Source: Tepidanaerobacteraceae bacterium (GTDB lineage Bacteria > Bacillota > Thermosediminibacteria > Thermosediminibacterales > Tepidanaerobacteraceae). Taken from it: a stretch of 64,000 nucleotides of DNA. This document shows, piece after piece, positions 16,834 through 25,858 of the stretch. Location: assembly GCA_024655905.1 (NCBI GenBank), contig JANLFP010000001.1, positions 186,001 to 250,000 on the forward strand, written 5' to 3'. The notes below the pieces were generated by a model that was not told the origin of the DNA, did not search any database, and saw nothing but the letters and a program-made list of their open reading frames with translations. The position numbers and the translations under genes were made by a program. Numbering within the stretch: the stretch's first letter is position 1; every line of letters starts with the position of its first letter.

Positions 16834-18078
16834 TTAATTCTTTTGAAAAACTTCATAAACCGCCCTATCGAGCCTGCCTTCTTCCGCCAGGGTTTTGAGC
16901 CCCATCAGATACCGGTTTACAATCTTTGCGCCGACCCTTTCTAGCGCAATTCTAACTTTGCTTTTTTCATCTTCAGTAATTCCGTCCAGTTTGTTTATCA
17001 GCCGCTCATACTCAGAAAGGCAAACCTTTTCAGCAAAATCGTTCAAATGTTTTATCACGGGTATTATCGAAAGAGAATTTATCCAGGCCAAGAATTCCCG
17101 CACCGACTCATCCACCATTTTTTCGATGACATCTATGAAGCTTTGTCTTTTTTTCCTGTTCTCTTCAGCCACTTCCTGCAGGTCGTCCAAGGTGTAGAGC
17201 TTCACCCCTTCAATGCTTCCTATTGCAGGGTTGATGTCCCTTGGCACAGCAATATCTATCATGCAGATTGACTTTCCTGTGCAATTTTTCCTGAATTTTT
17301 CAAAGTCAACAGTATAGTGGGGAGCATTAGTGGCACTGATGACTATGTCGCTTTGCGCTATCCGATTGTATTTTTGTTCATAGGGAATTACCGAAAGCTC
17401 CGGCATCAGGCGTTTTAATTCTTCGGCCTTTTCCATGGTGCGGTTTGATATATATACATCCTTTATTCCAGCCTGCAGCAAGTATTTTATGGCCAGCTGC
17501 CCCATTTCCCCCGCGCCTATTACGAATGCCTCCCTATCTCTCAAATCTCCCATCACTTTCTGAATGAATTTAACCGCAATATAACTTATGGAAATGGGGT
17601 ATTCCGTTATGCCTGTTTCAGCCCTGGCTCTTTTTCCAAGGGTTACGGCTTCTTTAAAAAGCCTGTTTAAGATTTTGCCGGCGCCTTTTTCCTCCCTGGC
17701 CAGGTCCCATGCATCCCTCACCTGCCCCAGAATCTGGTCTTCCCCAAGGACCATTGATTCAAGGCCGCAGGCCACCCTGAAAAGATGCCTGACAACCCCG
17801 GCACCCCGAAGGGTGCAAACATGCGGCGCCAGGTCTTCCGGGCTCAAGCCTGAAAAGTCGCAGAAAAAAGACTTTGCAGCACTGTCGTCGGACAAAACGG
17901 AAACAAAATATATCTCGCTGCGGTGACAGGTGGAAAGCACAACCGCCTCGGATATGCCTCCGGCATTCTTCAGTTTTTTAAGGGCTTCGGCCTCCCGCCT
18001 GCCGAAAGCGCTCTTTTCCCTGACCTCCACAGGCGCCCTTTTATCAATGCCTACCATCATAAGAGTTTCAATTCCCAT
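16834..18078 (-). CDS. hemA: Glutamyl-tRNA reductase
   Basis: About 414 residues. It reduces glutamyl-tRNA with NADPH to glutamate-1-semialdehyde, the first step of the C5 pathway. The catalytic Cys is in VVLSTCHRSEIY (near residue 51), the tRNA/substrate motif is GLESMVLGEDQILGQVRDA, and the NADPH site is IGAGEMGQLA. The C-terminal dimerisation helix is complete. ATG 18078 lies 11 bases after AGGAGG; a TTG two codons earlier lies five bases after it and is an equal alternative. Having hemA inside the B12 operon places the entry step under corrin control. Confidence 0.95.
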   Translation of the reverse strand: MGIETLMMVGIDKRAPVEVREKSAFGRREAEALKKLKNAGGISEAVVLSTCHRSEIYFVSVLSDDSAAKSFFCDFSGLSPEDLAPHVCTLRGAGVVRHLFRVACGLESMVLGEDQILGQVRDAWDLAREEKGAGKILNRLFKEAVTLGKRARAETGITEYPISISYIAVKFIQKVMGDLRDREAFVIGAGEMGQLAIKYLLQAGIKDVYISNRTMEKAEELKRLMPELSVIPYEQKYNRIAQSDIVISATNAPHYTVDFEKFRKNCTGKSICMIDIAVPRDINPAIGSIEGVKLYTLDDLQEVAEENRKKRQSFIDVIEKMVDESVREFLAWINSLSIIPVIKHLNDFAEKVCLSEYERLINKLDGITEDEKSKVRIALERVGAKIVNRYLMGLKTLAEEGRLDRAVYEVFQKN

Positions 18079-18115
18079 TTTCAAAAAATCCTCCTCATGG
18101 AAGCATCTTTAAATT

Positions 18116-18865
18116 TCACGACAAGTCCTTTCGGATTTCCTCCAGGATTTCTTCCATGCTTCCAACCACCAGCGGATAATTTACCGCAGGCCTTTCCACC
18201 AGTATTGCAGGTATATGCAATTTTTCAGCCGCCCTCAATTTTTCCAGGACTCCGCCTGCGGAGCCGCTATCCTTTGTAATAACCACTTCGGCGCGGCAGT
18301 CTTTGAACATGCAGTAATTCAATTCCAGACTGAAAGGCCCTTCCATGGCAATGATTTCTCCCGGCAGAAAACCCAAATCCTCACATTTTTTCAGCACTTC
18401 GCTTGTGGGGAGGACCCTGGCGGTGATGCTCTTCCCCCGTTTTTTAAGCATGGCAAACTTATCCAAATTCTTGCTGCCTATGGTTAGAAAAATCCTTTCG
18501 AACTTCAGCGCTTCTGTTGCAGCTTCATCGAAGTCTTTCACCCTTATCAAATCGGGGAAAAAATATTCTCCGCCACCTTCCCTTTCATACCTGATATATT
18601 TGATTTTCGCATTCCTGCAGGCATCAATGGCATTGAGGCTAATTTGCATCGCAAACGGATGGGTGGCATCGATTACCATATCCACATTTTTCTCCCGGAT
18701 AAAACATTCTAGTGATTTTGCGTTTAAAGGACCAATCCTCGCCCTCGCCTTTCCCTCCAGGAGCTTTCCCCCATAATCCGTTGCTGCGCTGGCAATTACC
18801 GAAAATTTCAGGCACGAAAGTTTTTCCGCTATTTCTCTGCCTTCTTTTGTGCCCGCCAGAACCAT
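18116..18865 (-). CDS. cbiJ: Cobalt-precorrin-6A reductase
   Basis: 249 residues from the ATG at 18865, two bases after the cbiH stop codon; longer in-frame upstream codons only repeat the antisense of cbiH. It starts with MVLAGTKEGREIAEKL and has DATHPFAMQISLNAI, the CobK/CbiJ signature, and a C-terminal ITKDSGSAGGVLEKLRAA region. It reduces the ring of cobalt-precorrin-6A with a nicotinamide cofactor. The anaerobic context (cbiG, cbiD, cbiX) supports CbiJ over CobK naming. Confidence 0.92.
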   Translation of the reverse strand: MVLAGTKEGREIAEKLSCLKFSVIASAATDYGGKLLEGKARARIGPLNAKSLECFIREKNVDMVIDATHPFAMQISLNAIDACRNAKIKYIRYEREGGGEYFFPDLIRVKDFDEAATEALKFERIFLTIGSKNLDKFAMLKKRGKSITARVLPTSEVLKKCEDLGFLPGEIIAMEGPFSLELNYCMFKDCRAEVVITKDSGSAGGVLEKLRAAEKLHIPAILVERPAVNYPLVVGSMEEILEEIRKDLS

Positions 18866-18867
18866 AA

Positions 18868-19599
18868 TCAAAATACATACCCCCTGGGTGTGATCATTTT
18901 GCCTCCGGCTATAAAGGTGCTGCTGTTCCCTATGATTATCAGCGTGGTCATATCTATATTTTGTTTCAATAAATCTCCCAGTTTTGTGACAATGGTGCTC
19001 TCTCCCTTTCTGTAAGCATTTTTTACAATGCCGCAGGGAGTGCTGATGCACCGATACTTTAGGACGATGTCCAGCGCCCGGGAAATATTATCTCTTCTCT
19101 CGCTGCTTTTGGGATTAAAAAGTGCTATGACAAAATCCGCCCGGGCAGCCATTTCCAGCCTTTTTGCAATGGCTTCCCACGGAGTCAGATGGTCGGAAAG
19201 GCTTATCGATGCGAAGTCGGTCATCAGGGGCGCTCCCAGCAGAGAAGCCGCGGCATTCACGGCGCTTACCCCCGGTATAATTTCAATTTCTGCATTGATA
19301 TCACCGTTTTGTGCAAGCTCGTATAATATCCCGGCCATGCCGTATATTCCCGGGTCTCCACCGCTGACGAGCGCTACCTTCCTCCCGAGGAAGGCCAGTT
19401 CCAGGGCTTTTTTGCACCTGTCAACTTCCTGCCGCATGCCGGAATAGATTATTTCTTTATCCATAACAAGATGCCTGATAAGATTTATGTAAGTGGCGTA
19501 ACCGATAACCACTTCACTGTCCCTCAGCGCTTTTATGGCTCTCACGGTCATGTCCTTATGCTGACCGGGACCTATTCCCACAACTTTAATCCAGCCCAT
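18868..19599 (-). CDS. cbiH: Cobalt-factor III C17-methyltransferase
   Basis: 243 residues of the tetrapyrrole methylase fold: VVGIGPGQHKDMT at the start, VSGGDPGIYGMAG, PGVSAVNAAASLLG and the ALFNPKSSERRDNISRA segment typical of CbiH/CobJ. It methylates C17 and contracts the ring, the hallmark step of corrin formation. ATG 19599 has GGAGGA at good spacing. It is separated from the upstream gene cbiG by an unusual 321-base gap with a large palindrome, although all other genes here abut. Confidence 0.94.
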   Translation of the reverse strand: MGWIKVVGIGPGQHKDMTVRAIKALRDSEVVIGYATYINLIRHLVMDKEIIYSGMRQEVDRCKKALELAFLGRKVALVSGGDPGIYGMAGILYELAQNGDINAEIEIIPGVSAVNAAASLLGAPLMTDFASISLSDHLTPWEAIAKRLEMAARADFVIALFNPKSSERRDNISRALDIVLKYRCISTPCGIVKNAYRKGESTIVTKLGDLLKQNIDMTTLIIIGNSSTFIAGGKMITPRGYVF

Positions 19600-19641
19600 A
19601 AAATCCTCCGAAAATCATACATAGTTCTGTTGTAAAAACCA

Positions 19642-19859
19642 ATTGAAGGTGGTATGTGACGGCCAACGGCACCATAAGGTGAGGTTTAGCCGCTCTTGAG
19701 TCCGGAACTAGCGAAGCAGGGGCGGCATGCACGGATGCATGCCTGCCGGCACCTGAGGCAGGAGGCAGAATTGCCGGCTTACCCTGCGAAGCGCAGGGCC
19801 GGACTTCAGAGCGGTTTACCGAACGATCAGGTGCAGGGGCCGTCACTACCACCATTGAT
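19642..19859. repeat. Long imperfect palindrome inside the cobalamin operon (structured RNA or MITE-like)
   Basis: About 218 bases with nested inverted repeats. The outer arms (19642-19664 and 19838-19859) share GGTGGTA and GTGACGGCC. The second arms (19678-19705 and 19799-19824) share AGCCGCTCT and GAGTCCGG in imperfect form. Inside are GC-rich hairpins at about 19719-19747 (centred on GCATGCA) and 19782-19798 (CCCTGCG with CGCAGGG). It fills the only real gap between the cbiH and cbiG genes and encodes nothing convincing. It could be a mobile miniature element, an orphan guide-RNA-like remnant of an IS605 or IscB element, or a cis-acting RNA. I could not assign it to a family. Confidence 0.6.
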
Positions 19860-19920
19860 TTCCTACACCCGAATCATGCATTTGTTTTGAGTGACACATT
19901 GGACAGCATGCTTAGAGATT

Positions 19921-21021
19921 TCAGCAGCTGCACCAAAAATTGCATTTATATACGGCAAGAGTAATTCCTTTCATTTTGCAATATTTCAATTCCATACCGC
20001 GCATACTGGCAAGATAGGCTGCAGGCCTTGCCACAGAGCCCACTCCAGTCGTCTTCTTTACGAAATATGAAATGGGAAATTTCTCCTCTACATTTGCGAG
20101 CTCTCTGCAACTGTAATATTTCACCGGTGCATCCAGGTGCCTCGCCAGCATGTTTATGCATTCTTCATCTTTCTTCATATCGATTGTGGCGATGCATCCT
20201 ATTCTGTTTTCGGAAATACCAAGTTCTTCCATGGCTTTTTTAACCAGGTCCAGCAGCTTCTCAAATGCTGTGCCCTTTTTTGTACCTATACCCAGCACCA
20301 TATCCCGGGGGCGCAATACCACATGAGGAATGCCAGGCTGTGCGATTTTTCCATCGGTTATGAAAACGGCGGCAGCGGCATCGCGAAAAGTGTCGCAGGC
20401 ATCGCGGGGGGAGTTGTCGGAAAAATCCATTCTGCAAAAAGCCGCTGCCGTGCCGCGGAGCCTTTCTTTCATTGCATTCAACACGTTTTCCGGAATGCCG
20501 GGTTCCGCAACAAACGCAACTTTTTCACCGTTCACGAGGCAGGCGCTCACCCTTTTGAGCTCAAAAAATCTTTCTATGCAAAAGCCCATTTTCTTAGCCA
20601 TGACATCGATACCCTCAAAACCTGCAGTATCGCTGGCCGTTGTTACCACCGGCACGGCTCCCAGGATTTCGGCCACCCTGACGGCCAGTTCGTTGGCGCC
20701 TCCCAGATGCCCGGAGAGGAGACTTACGGCGAATTTCCCTCTTTCATCCGCAACAACCACGGCAGGGTCCATCGTCTTATCCCTGAGCACCTTTGCTATG
20801 GCCCTTACCGCGATTCCGGCCGCCGTAAAAAATACAAGAGCTTCATATCTGTTAAAGATGCCATGGACGAATTCTATAAAGTTTCCCTTTATCGCATAAA
20901 AATTCGGGCAATCGCAAAGCGCGCCATTTTCCGGAGCATAAAGGTCTGCCCCCATCTCTTTTGCTATCTTTGCCCCCAATCGGAACCCGTTTTTGGTAAT
21001 GGTAATCACCGCCAGCTTCAC
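19921..21021 (-). CDS. cbiG: Cobalt-precorrin-5A hydrolase
   Basis: 366 residues. The N-terminal part has VFFTAAGIAVRAIAKVL and the central motif LLSGHLGGANELA. The C-terminal CbiG/CobE domain has LGIGTKKGT and KTTGVGSVARPAAYL. It opens the delta-lactone of cobalt-precorrin-5A and releases acetaldehyde, a step specific to the anaerobic route. Its start ATGA overlaps the cbiF stop codon by four bases. The C-terminus ends in an unusual NFWCSC. Confidence 0.94.
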   Translation of the reverse strand: MKLAVITITKNGFRLGAKIAKEMGADLYAPENGALCDCPNFYAIKGNFIEFVHGIFNRYEALVFFTAAGIAVRAIAKVLRDKTMDPAVVVADERGKFAVSLLSGHLGGANELAVRVAEILGAVPVVTTASDTAGFEGIDVMAKKMGFCIERFFELKRVSACLVNGEKVAFVAEPGIPENVLNAMKERLRGTAAAFCRMDFSDNSPRDACDTFRDAAAAVFITDGKIAQPGIPHVVLRPRDMVLGIGTKKGTAFEKLLDLVKKAMEELGISENRIGCIATIDMKKDEECINMLARHLDAPVKYYSCRELANVEEKFPISYFVKKTTGVGSVARPAAYLASMRGMELKYCKMKGITLAVYKCNFWCSC

Positions 21022-21806
21022 TGCATCCCCTCCCGGTGGGCCGGTTTAGCGATGTATTTTTCGGCAGTCCGGAAGCCGTGGCTGAAAGCAGAATGGTACA
21101 GCATGGAGCGCTCATATTTTTTCCCCAGAAAATCGCCGACCAGTATGATGGCTGTCCTGTCGATACCCGCTTGTTTTGCCCTCTGCGGCATGTCTTTGAG
21201 CGTTGCCATCACTATTTTTTGTTCCGGCCAGGTGGCTTTATATACAACAGCCGCAGGCGTGTCCGGACCGTAAGAATTAGTGAGTTCATCAATGACTTTA
21301 TCGATCATGTCAGCGCTTAAAAATATAGCCATGGAAGCCCCGTGTTTCGCAAGCGATTTCAAGCTTTCCCCCTCGGGGACCGGCGTCCTGCCTCCTAGCC
21401 TGGTTATTATGAGCGTCTGGCTCACACCCGGTACCGTGAGCTCTTTTTTCAGCACTGCCGCTGCAGCGGTGAACGAACTTACTCCCGGGCAAACTTCATA
21501 GCCAATCCCCAGTTCATCCAGCCTCTCCATCTGTTCTCTTACGGCACCGTAGATGGAGGGATCTCCGGTGTGAAGCCTTGCCACATCCTGCCCTCCTTCG
21601 CAGGCTTTTTTCATTATTTCAATTATTTCCTCCAGATTCAGGCGGGAGCTGTCATGGAATTCTGCATCCTTTTTCGCGTACTTCAATATTTCCGGGTTGA
21701 TTAAGGAACCTGCATAAATTACCACATCGCATGCGCCCAGCAACCTCATGCCTTTCACCGTGATGAGTTCCGCATCCCCGGGACCAGCGCCGATGAAATA
21801 TATCAT
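21018..21806 (-). CDS. cbiF: Cobalt-precorrin-4 C11-methyltransferase
   Basis: 262 residues. Tetrapyrrole methylase with FIGAGPGDAELITVKG, the CbiF/CobM-specific LHTGDPSIYGAVREQM, PGVSSFTAAAA and RTPVPEGESL. It uses S-adenosylmethionine to methylate C11. The start abuts the cbiL stop codon (shared base) and the end overlaps cbiG. The C-terminal 20 residues are longer than usual and carry no known motif. Confidence 0.95.
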   Translation of the reverse strand: MIYFIGAGPGDAELITVKGMRLLGACDVVIYAGSLINPEILKYAKKDAEFHDSSRLNLEEIIEIMKKACEGGQDVARLHTGDPSIYGAVREQMERLDELGIGYEVCPGVSSFTAAAAVLKKELTVPGVSQTLIITRLGGRTPVPEGESLKSLAKHGASMAIFLSADMIDKVIDELTNSYGPDTPAAVVYKATWPEQKIVMATLKDMPQRAKQAGIDRTAIILVGDFLGKKYERSMLYHSAFSHGFRTAEKYIAKPAHREGMQ

Positions 21807-22492
21807 CAGTCCACCTTCCTTCCGATTATAAGGGAAAGATAATCCAGCTTTTTTCCCCTGTATTTTTCCAGGTCAAATGTTACTTCCTCATCTTCATGGC
21901 CGCCTCTTATGACGAGCCCCGCTTCAAAGCCCTCCGCCTTCAGAAGTTCCACGGCTTTGTCGTAGTCTCCGGATACCTTCATCAATACCACATTTTCAAA
22001 ACATCCGAGAATTATTTGTAGCATTTTTTCATTATCGGCAGGCACTACCGCAAATGGTTGGTTGCCCCGAGCTATGGGCATCCGGAGTTTCGAAGCCGCG
22101 GCAGAAAAGGAAGTCACCCCCGGAACGGTCTCGATGATGAATCCTTTCAATCTTTCCATGACATATATATAAGTGCTGTATATCATGGGATCTCCCAGGG
22201 TGATGAATGCCGCATCCCTGCCTTCCAGAAGCAGCCCTTTTATCCTTGCTGCATTTTCGTCCCATGCGGACTCAAGGGCGCATCTGTCCCGCGTCATGGG
22301 AAATTCGAGCTTCATCACTTCGCCTTTTATATAAGGCTTTGCAATTTCCATGGCAATGCTTTCGCCGCTCCCCGACGGTATAAGCACAACGGGAACACTT
22401 TCAAGAATCTTCACTGCCTTTAAAGTAATCAGTTCGGGATCGCCCGGGCCAACACCTACGCCGTATAACTTGCCGGCGGAGACTTCTGACAT
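21806..22492 (-). CDS. cbiL: Cobalt-precorrin-2 C20-methyltransferase
   Basis: About 228 residues. LYGVGVGPGDPELITLKAV, LGDPMIYSTYIYVMER and the TVPGVTSFSAAASKL loop identify CbiL/CobI, the first methylase after cobalt insertion. ATG 22492 is nine bases after GGAGG; an ATG two codons upstream is only three bases from it. The C-terminus ends in YLSLIIGRKV, which is common in this family. Confidence 0.94.
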   Translation of the reverse strand: MSEVSAGKLYGVGVGPGDPELITLKAVKILESVPVVLIPSGSGESIAMEIAKPYIKGEVMKLEFPMTRDRCALESAWDENAARIKGLLLEGRDAAFITLGDPMIYSTYIYVMERLKGFIIETVPGVTSFSAAASKLRMPIARGNQPFAVVPADNEKMLQIILGCFENVVLMKVSGDYDKAVELLKAEGFEAGLVIRGGHEDEEVTFDLEKYRGKKLDYLSLIIGRKVD

Positions 22493-22507
22493 TCGCATTT
22501 TCCTCCC

Positions 22508-23089
22508 TTATTGCGCCGATTTTGCGGATAAAATAAACACCGGATTTAAAGCCTGCATTATATGGCTGCCGCCAACCCTTGCGGACCTTGAAACATTCAC
22601 AAGGATTGCCTCCACTTCATACCCTCCGGCACAAAGGCAATCTTGAGCGCGATGAACGGTTTCAAGAGTGATGGCATTTATAACTACAATTCCGCCCTGT
22701 TTCAATCTTTTTTTTACCAGCGCCAGAATCTCTTCCATCTTCCCCCCTGAGCCGCCTATAAAGACCCTGTCGGGAGGCGGCAGGTCAAAGAGTGCTTCGG
22801 GCGCATCTCCCGGCACCACCGTCAGGTTCGATATCCCAAAGGCCTCGGCATTTTGCCTGATAAGTTCAAATGCATTTTCATCTTTTTCCACCGCATATAT
22901 CCGGCCTTCTGTGCAGTAAAGTGCAGCCTCCACGGAAACAGATCCCGTACCTGCGCCGATATCCCATACGGTAAAATCCTTTTTCAGCCTCAGCTTGGAA
23001 AGTGATATGACCCTCACTTCCTCCTTTGTCATGGGCACATCCCCCCTTATAAAAAGGCTGTCCGGGATGCCGAAGGCATATTCCCACAC
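22508..23089 (-). CDS. cbiT: Cobalt-precorrin-6B C15-methyltransferase (decarboxylating)
   Basis: 193 residues of a Rossmann-fold methyltransferase with GIPDSLFIRGDVPMTKEEVR, the S-adenosylmethionine motif VWDIGAGTGSVSVE and FIGGSGG. CbiT methylates C15 and decarboxylates the C12 acetate, acting after CbiE; in many bacteria the two are fused as CobL. Here they are separate genes that overlap by 43 bases. The start is GTG 23089 with a weak ribosome-binding site, so translation is probably coupled to cbiE. Confidence 0.92.
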   Translation of the reverse strand: MWEYAFGIPDSLFIRGDVPMTKEEVRVISLSKLRLKKDFTVWDIGAGTGSVSVEAALYCTEGRIYAVEKDENAFELIRQNAEAFGISNLTVVPGDAPEALFDLPPPDRVFIGGSGGKMEEILALVKKRLKQGGIVVINAITLETVHRAQDCLCAGGYEVEAILVNVSRSARVGGSHIMQALNPVFILSAKSAQ

Positions 23090-23685
23090 GTTATCACCAC
23101 CACGTTGATGTCAAACTTTTTCTGGCTCCGGGCCAGTTCTTCAACGGTATACTTTTCTATTTCTTCATTGTCATAGGAAAGGTTCTCCCCCACATATAAA
23201 ATTCTGTCCTTTATTCCGTTTTCTTTTAAAAGCCGGGCTATAAAACGCGGGTCATGATTTTCATCGGTCAGCACCACCAGGGTTCGGTATTCATTAACCA
23301 GGGACGCCATATCCGCCATGCGCCCGTGAAGGCTCACCACGGCAGAATCCTTCATTGGAAGTGCCAGCTTTGCCATGATGTACTGGGCCGAGCTTATGCC
23401 GGGGATCACTTCCACTTCTTCTCTATTTGCGTATTTCAGCACCAGGTCCAGAATGCCGTAAAGTCCGGGGTCGCCCGATGCCAGTATCACCACGCACCCC
23501 TTTCGGCTAAATACATCCTCAAAGTTCAATCCCTTTTCCAGGGGTATTTTTTCACACTTCAGATCTTGGAACAGATTCAGGTGTCTTTTTCCTCCCACCA
23601 GCAAATCTGCCTGCTCTATTCTTCTGATGGCCGCCGGCACCATGTAATCCCGGGCGCCGGGCCCCACCCCCACAACGGTTACCAT
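23047..23685 (-). CDS. cbiE: Cobalt-precorrin-7 C5-methyltransferase
   Basis: 212 residues. MVTVVGVGPGARDYMVPAA, LVGGKRHL, LASGDPGLYGI and PGISSAQYIMAKL mark the CbiE part of CobL-type enzymes. It methylates C5. The last 14 residues are read from DNA that also encodes the start of cbiT. The ATG overlaps the last codons of cbiD (ATGGTAA). Confidence 0.93.
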   Translation of the reverse strand: MVTVVGVGPGARDYMVPAAIRRIEQADLLVGGKRHLNLFQDLKCEKIPLEKGLNFEDVFSRKGCVVILASGDPGLYGILDLVLKYANREEVEVIPGISSAQYIMAKLALPMKDSAVVSLHGRMADMASLVNEYRTLVVLTDENHDPRFIARLLKENGIKDRILYVGENLSYDNEEIEKYTVEELARSQKKFDINVVVITCGNMPSASRTAFL

Positions 23686-24785
23686 TTCTCATCACCCCGT
23701 ATTCTGGCCAGAAGACCCCTCTTTTGTGAAATTAAGTCAACGTCTACTTTCAATCGTCCTCCTGCGTACCATGCACACTTATCCGCAATCCTGCGGGCCA
23801 CAAACCTGCAAAATTCTCCCGTATCGACGCCGGACTTTTCCATGATTTCCATGGCTTCCTCCGTTGTAGCGGATAAAAGTATTTTGTCCACCGCGTCCCT
23901 GTCGGCACCGAAATGAGCCCCGTAGGCTGCCATAATTTCCGCCCTGGCGTCAGCGATGCGGCCTGCGGTGTTGAATATTCCAGCCGCCACCTTTATGAGC
24001 TTCCCCATATCGCCGATGAGCCATATTTTTTCAAAGCCGTACTCCACCGCTTTTTCCAGCATGAATCCGAGGAAATTGCCATAGGATACTATCATGCTTT
24101 CATCCACGCCAATTTTCAGGGCATAGTTTTTTCCGTAATTGCCTGGCGTCAGGACTGCTTTTTTTTGTCCCTGTGATGCCATCATTGACAGTTCCAGAGC
24201 CATTGCATCCTTCAGAGCTTCCATAGACATGGGCTCTACGATTCCGGTGGTGCCGATGATGGAAAGCCCTCCTTCGATTCCCAGCCGGGGGTTGAAAGTG
24301 TTCTTTGCCACCTCTTCCCCGCCGGGAATGCTCAATGTTATTTTTATTCCGGCGCCTTCCGGCAGCACTTTCATCACTTCTTTGATTATCATGGCTCTGG
24401 GAACGGGATTTATTGCAGGTTCGCCCGGTTCTACAGAAAGTCCCGGCCTGGTGACGGTCCCGACGCCTTCCCCTGCGGCTAGCATTATGCACCCCGCATC
24501 GGTTTTTTCAGCTCTGGCAAATACCCTCATGCCATGGGTCACATCAGGGTCATCTCCAGCATCCTTTCTCACCCCGCACTCCGCCCAACCATCGCCTTTT
24601 TTCGGGGCTTCCACATCGAGGGTCAGAGGCCAGCCCTTTGGCGTGTCAATGACAACGGTCTCAGGGACGTTACCATGAAAAAGCATGTATGCGGCGGCTT
24701 TGGATGCAGCGGCGGCGCATGCTCCTGTGGTGTAGCCGCATCGCAGCTTCTTGCCGTTCTTTACGACAAATTTTTCAATTTTCAT
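23679..24785 (-). CDS. cbiD: Cobalt-precorrin-5B C1-methyltransferase
   Basis: 368 residues. The family hallmark is LRCGYTTGACAAAASKAA near the start, followed by GEGVGTVTRPGL, INPVPR and GTTGIVEPMS. CbiD has no sequence relation to the other methylases and is diagnostic for the anaerobic pathway. It overlaps cbiC by 11 bases and cbiE by 7. Confidence 0.95.
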   Translation of the reverse strand: MKIEKFVVKNGKKLRCGYTTGACAAAASKAAAYMLFHGNVPETVVIDTPKGWPLTLDVEAPKKGDGWAECGVRKDAGDDPDVTHGMRVFARAEKTDAGCIMLAAGEGVGTVTRPGLSVEPGEPAINPVPRAMIIKEVMKVLPEGAGIKITLSIPGGEEVAKNTFNPRLGIEGGLSIIGTTGIVEPMSMEALKDAMALELSMMASQGQKKAVLTPGNYGKNYALKIGVDESMIVSYGNFLGFMLEKAVEYGFEKIWLIGDMGKLIKVAAGIFNTAGRIADARAEIMAAYGAHFGADRDAVDKILLSATTEEAMEIMEKSGVDTGEFCRFVARRIADKCAWYAGGRLKVDVDLISQKRGLLARIRGDEKW

Positions 24786-25404
24786 TTTCCAGCATGCTTA
24801 ATAGGGCGTTTACTATAGCTACCGCCACGGTGCTGCCGCCTTTTCTGCCCCGCGTAATGATGTGAGGGATTTTCGAAGCCGCCAGTGCTTCCTTGGACTC
24901 CGCCGCTCCCACAAACCCAACTGGCACGCCTATGACGAGATCAGGCTTTATCCTGCCCTCTTTTGCCAGCTCCAGCAGCTTGAAAAGCGCCGTAGGAGCG
25001 TTTCCTATGGCAAATATGCCGTCTATTGCCTCCCGCTCTGCCTCCATAATGGAGGCCATGGCTCTCGTTATGCCGAGCTTCCTTGATTCCGACGCCACCT
25101 CCGGATAATCAGCGTAACATTTAACTACACATCCCGAAGCTTCCAAAGCCTTCCAGCTTATCCCTGCTTTTGCCATCCTTGTGTCGGTGACTATGCGGCA
25201 TCCTCTGCGCATGGCGGCAAGACCAGCCTCCACAGCCTTTTCTGAAAATTTTATAATATCCGCATACTCAAAATCTGCCACGGAATGGATTACTCTCCTG
25301 ACAATTGCCCATTCCCTTTCGTCAAACTTTCCTCTATGCACATGGCTTTCGATGATTTCATAACTCTTTTTTTCGATTGCACCCGGGTCGCTTATATATT
25401 CCAT
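24775..25404 (-). CDS. cbiC: Cobalt-precorrin-8 methylmutase
   Basis: 209 residues. It moves a methyl from C11 to C12 to give cobyrinate. The probable catalytic His40 lies in RRVIHSVADFEYAD; GCRIVTDTRMAKAGI and VGVPVGFVGAAESKE are other conserved parts. It starts with MEYISDPGAIEKKSYEII, the usual CbiC/CobH start, and lies 15 bases after cbiX. Confidence 0.95.
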   Translation of the reverse strand: MEYISDPGAIEKKSYEIIESHVHRGKFDEREWAIVRRVIHSVADFEYADIIKFSEKAVEAGLAAMRRGCRIVTDTRMAKAGISWKALEASGCVVKCYADYPEVASESRKLGITRAMASIMEAEREAIDGIFAIGNAPTALFKLLELAKEGRIKPDLVIGVPVGFVGAAESKEALAASKIPHIITRGRKGGSTVAVAIVNALLSMLENEN

Positions 25405-25419
25405 ATGCGAGCACCTTCC

Positions 25420-25794
25420 TTAAATTTCTACCAGATTTCCCTTCGCTCTTTCGGAGATTATGCTGCAGATTCTTTCGTCATACCCTATCGGTTCCGCCAG
25501 AGCAATTCGCACTTGGGGACAAGCGGCCTTAACTTTCTTTAGCTCTTCGGGGATGTCTTTCAGCACATGATTTCCCGCTGCAAGAAATGCCGGTACCGCC
25601 ACAATTTCTCTGATTCCCTTTTCAACAAGCCTGCTCGCCGATTCTGATATATCCGGCCTTTCGAACTGAAGAAATGCCACCTCCACATCCCCGTATTCTC
25701 CGGATTTCCTCAAATTATCCGCTATTTTATGCACCGTTTCCGCAGACCCGCGAGCCCTGCTGCCGTGGGCCAGTATCAACAAAGCCTTTCTCAT
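25420..25794 (-). CDS. cbiX: Sirohydrochlorin cobaltochelatase, small type
   Basis: 124 residues from the ATG at 25794; a TTG one codon earlier is possible. It is the short CbiX form, one chelatase domain that acts as a homodimer. Metal-binding His10 (LILAHGSR) and His76 (LAAGNHVLKDIP) are present. It inserts cobalt early into sirohydrochlorin, which defines the anaerobic branch. It is placed directly after the cobalt transporter genes, so uptake and insertion are co-expressed. There is no His-rich tail. Confidence 0.94.
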   Translation of the reverse strand: MRKALLILAHGSRARGSAETVHKIADNLRKSGEYGDVEVAFLQFERPDISESASRLVEKGIREIVAVPAFLAAGNHVLKDIPEELKKVKAACPQVRIALAEPIGYDERICSIISERAKGNLVEI

Positions 25795-25858
25795 CAAATC
25801 GCACTCCTTTTAAGATTGATTCCCCTGTTGAAAGTCGTTTTTTTCATATACGAAACTG

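Noticed and set aside
18866-19051. 62 extra N-terminal codons on cbiJ
   Set aside because: They overlap the end of cbiH, lack family similarity, and the ATG at 18865 starts exactly with the CbiJ motif.
19642-19859. Group II intron or riboswitch identity for the palindromic element
   Set aside because: No domain V sequence or known aptamer core is present; kept only as an unassigned repeat or RNA.
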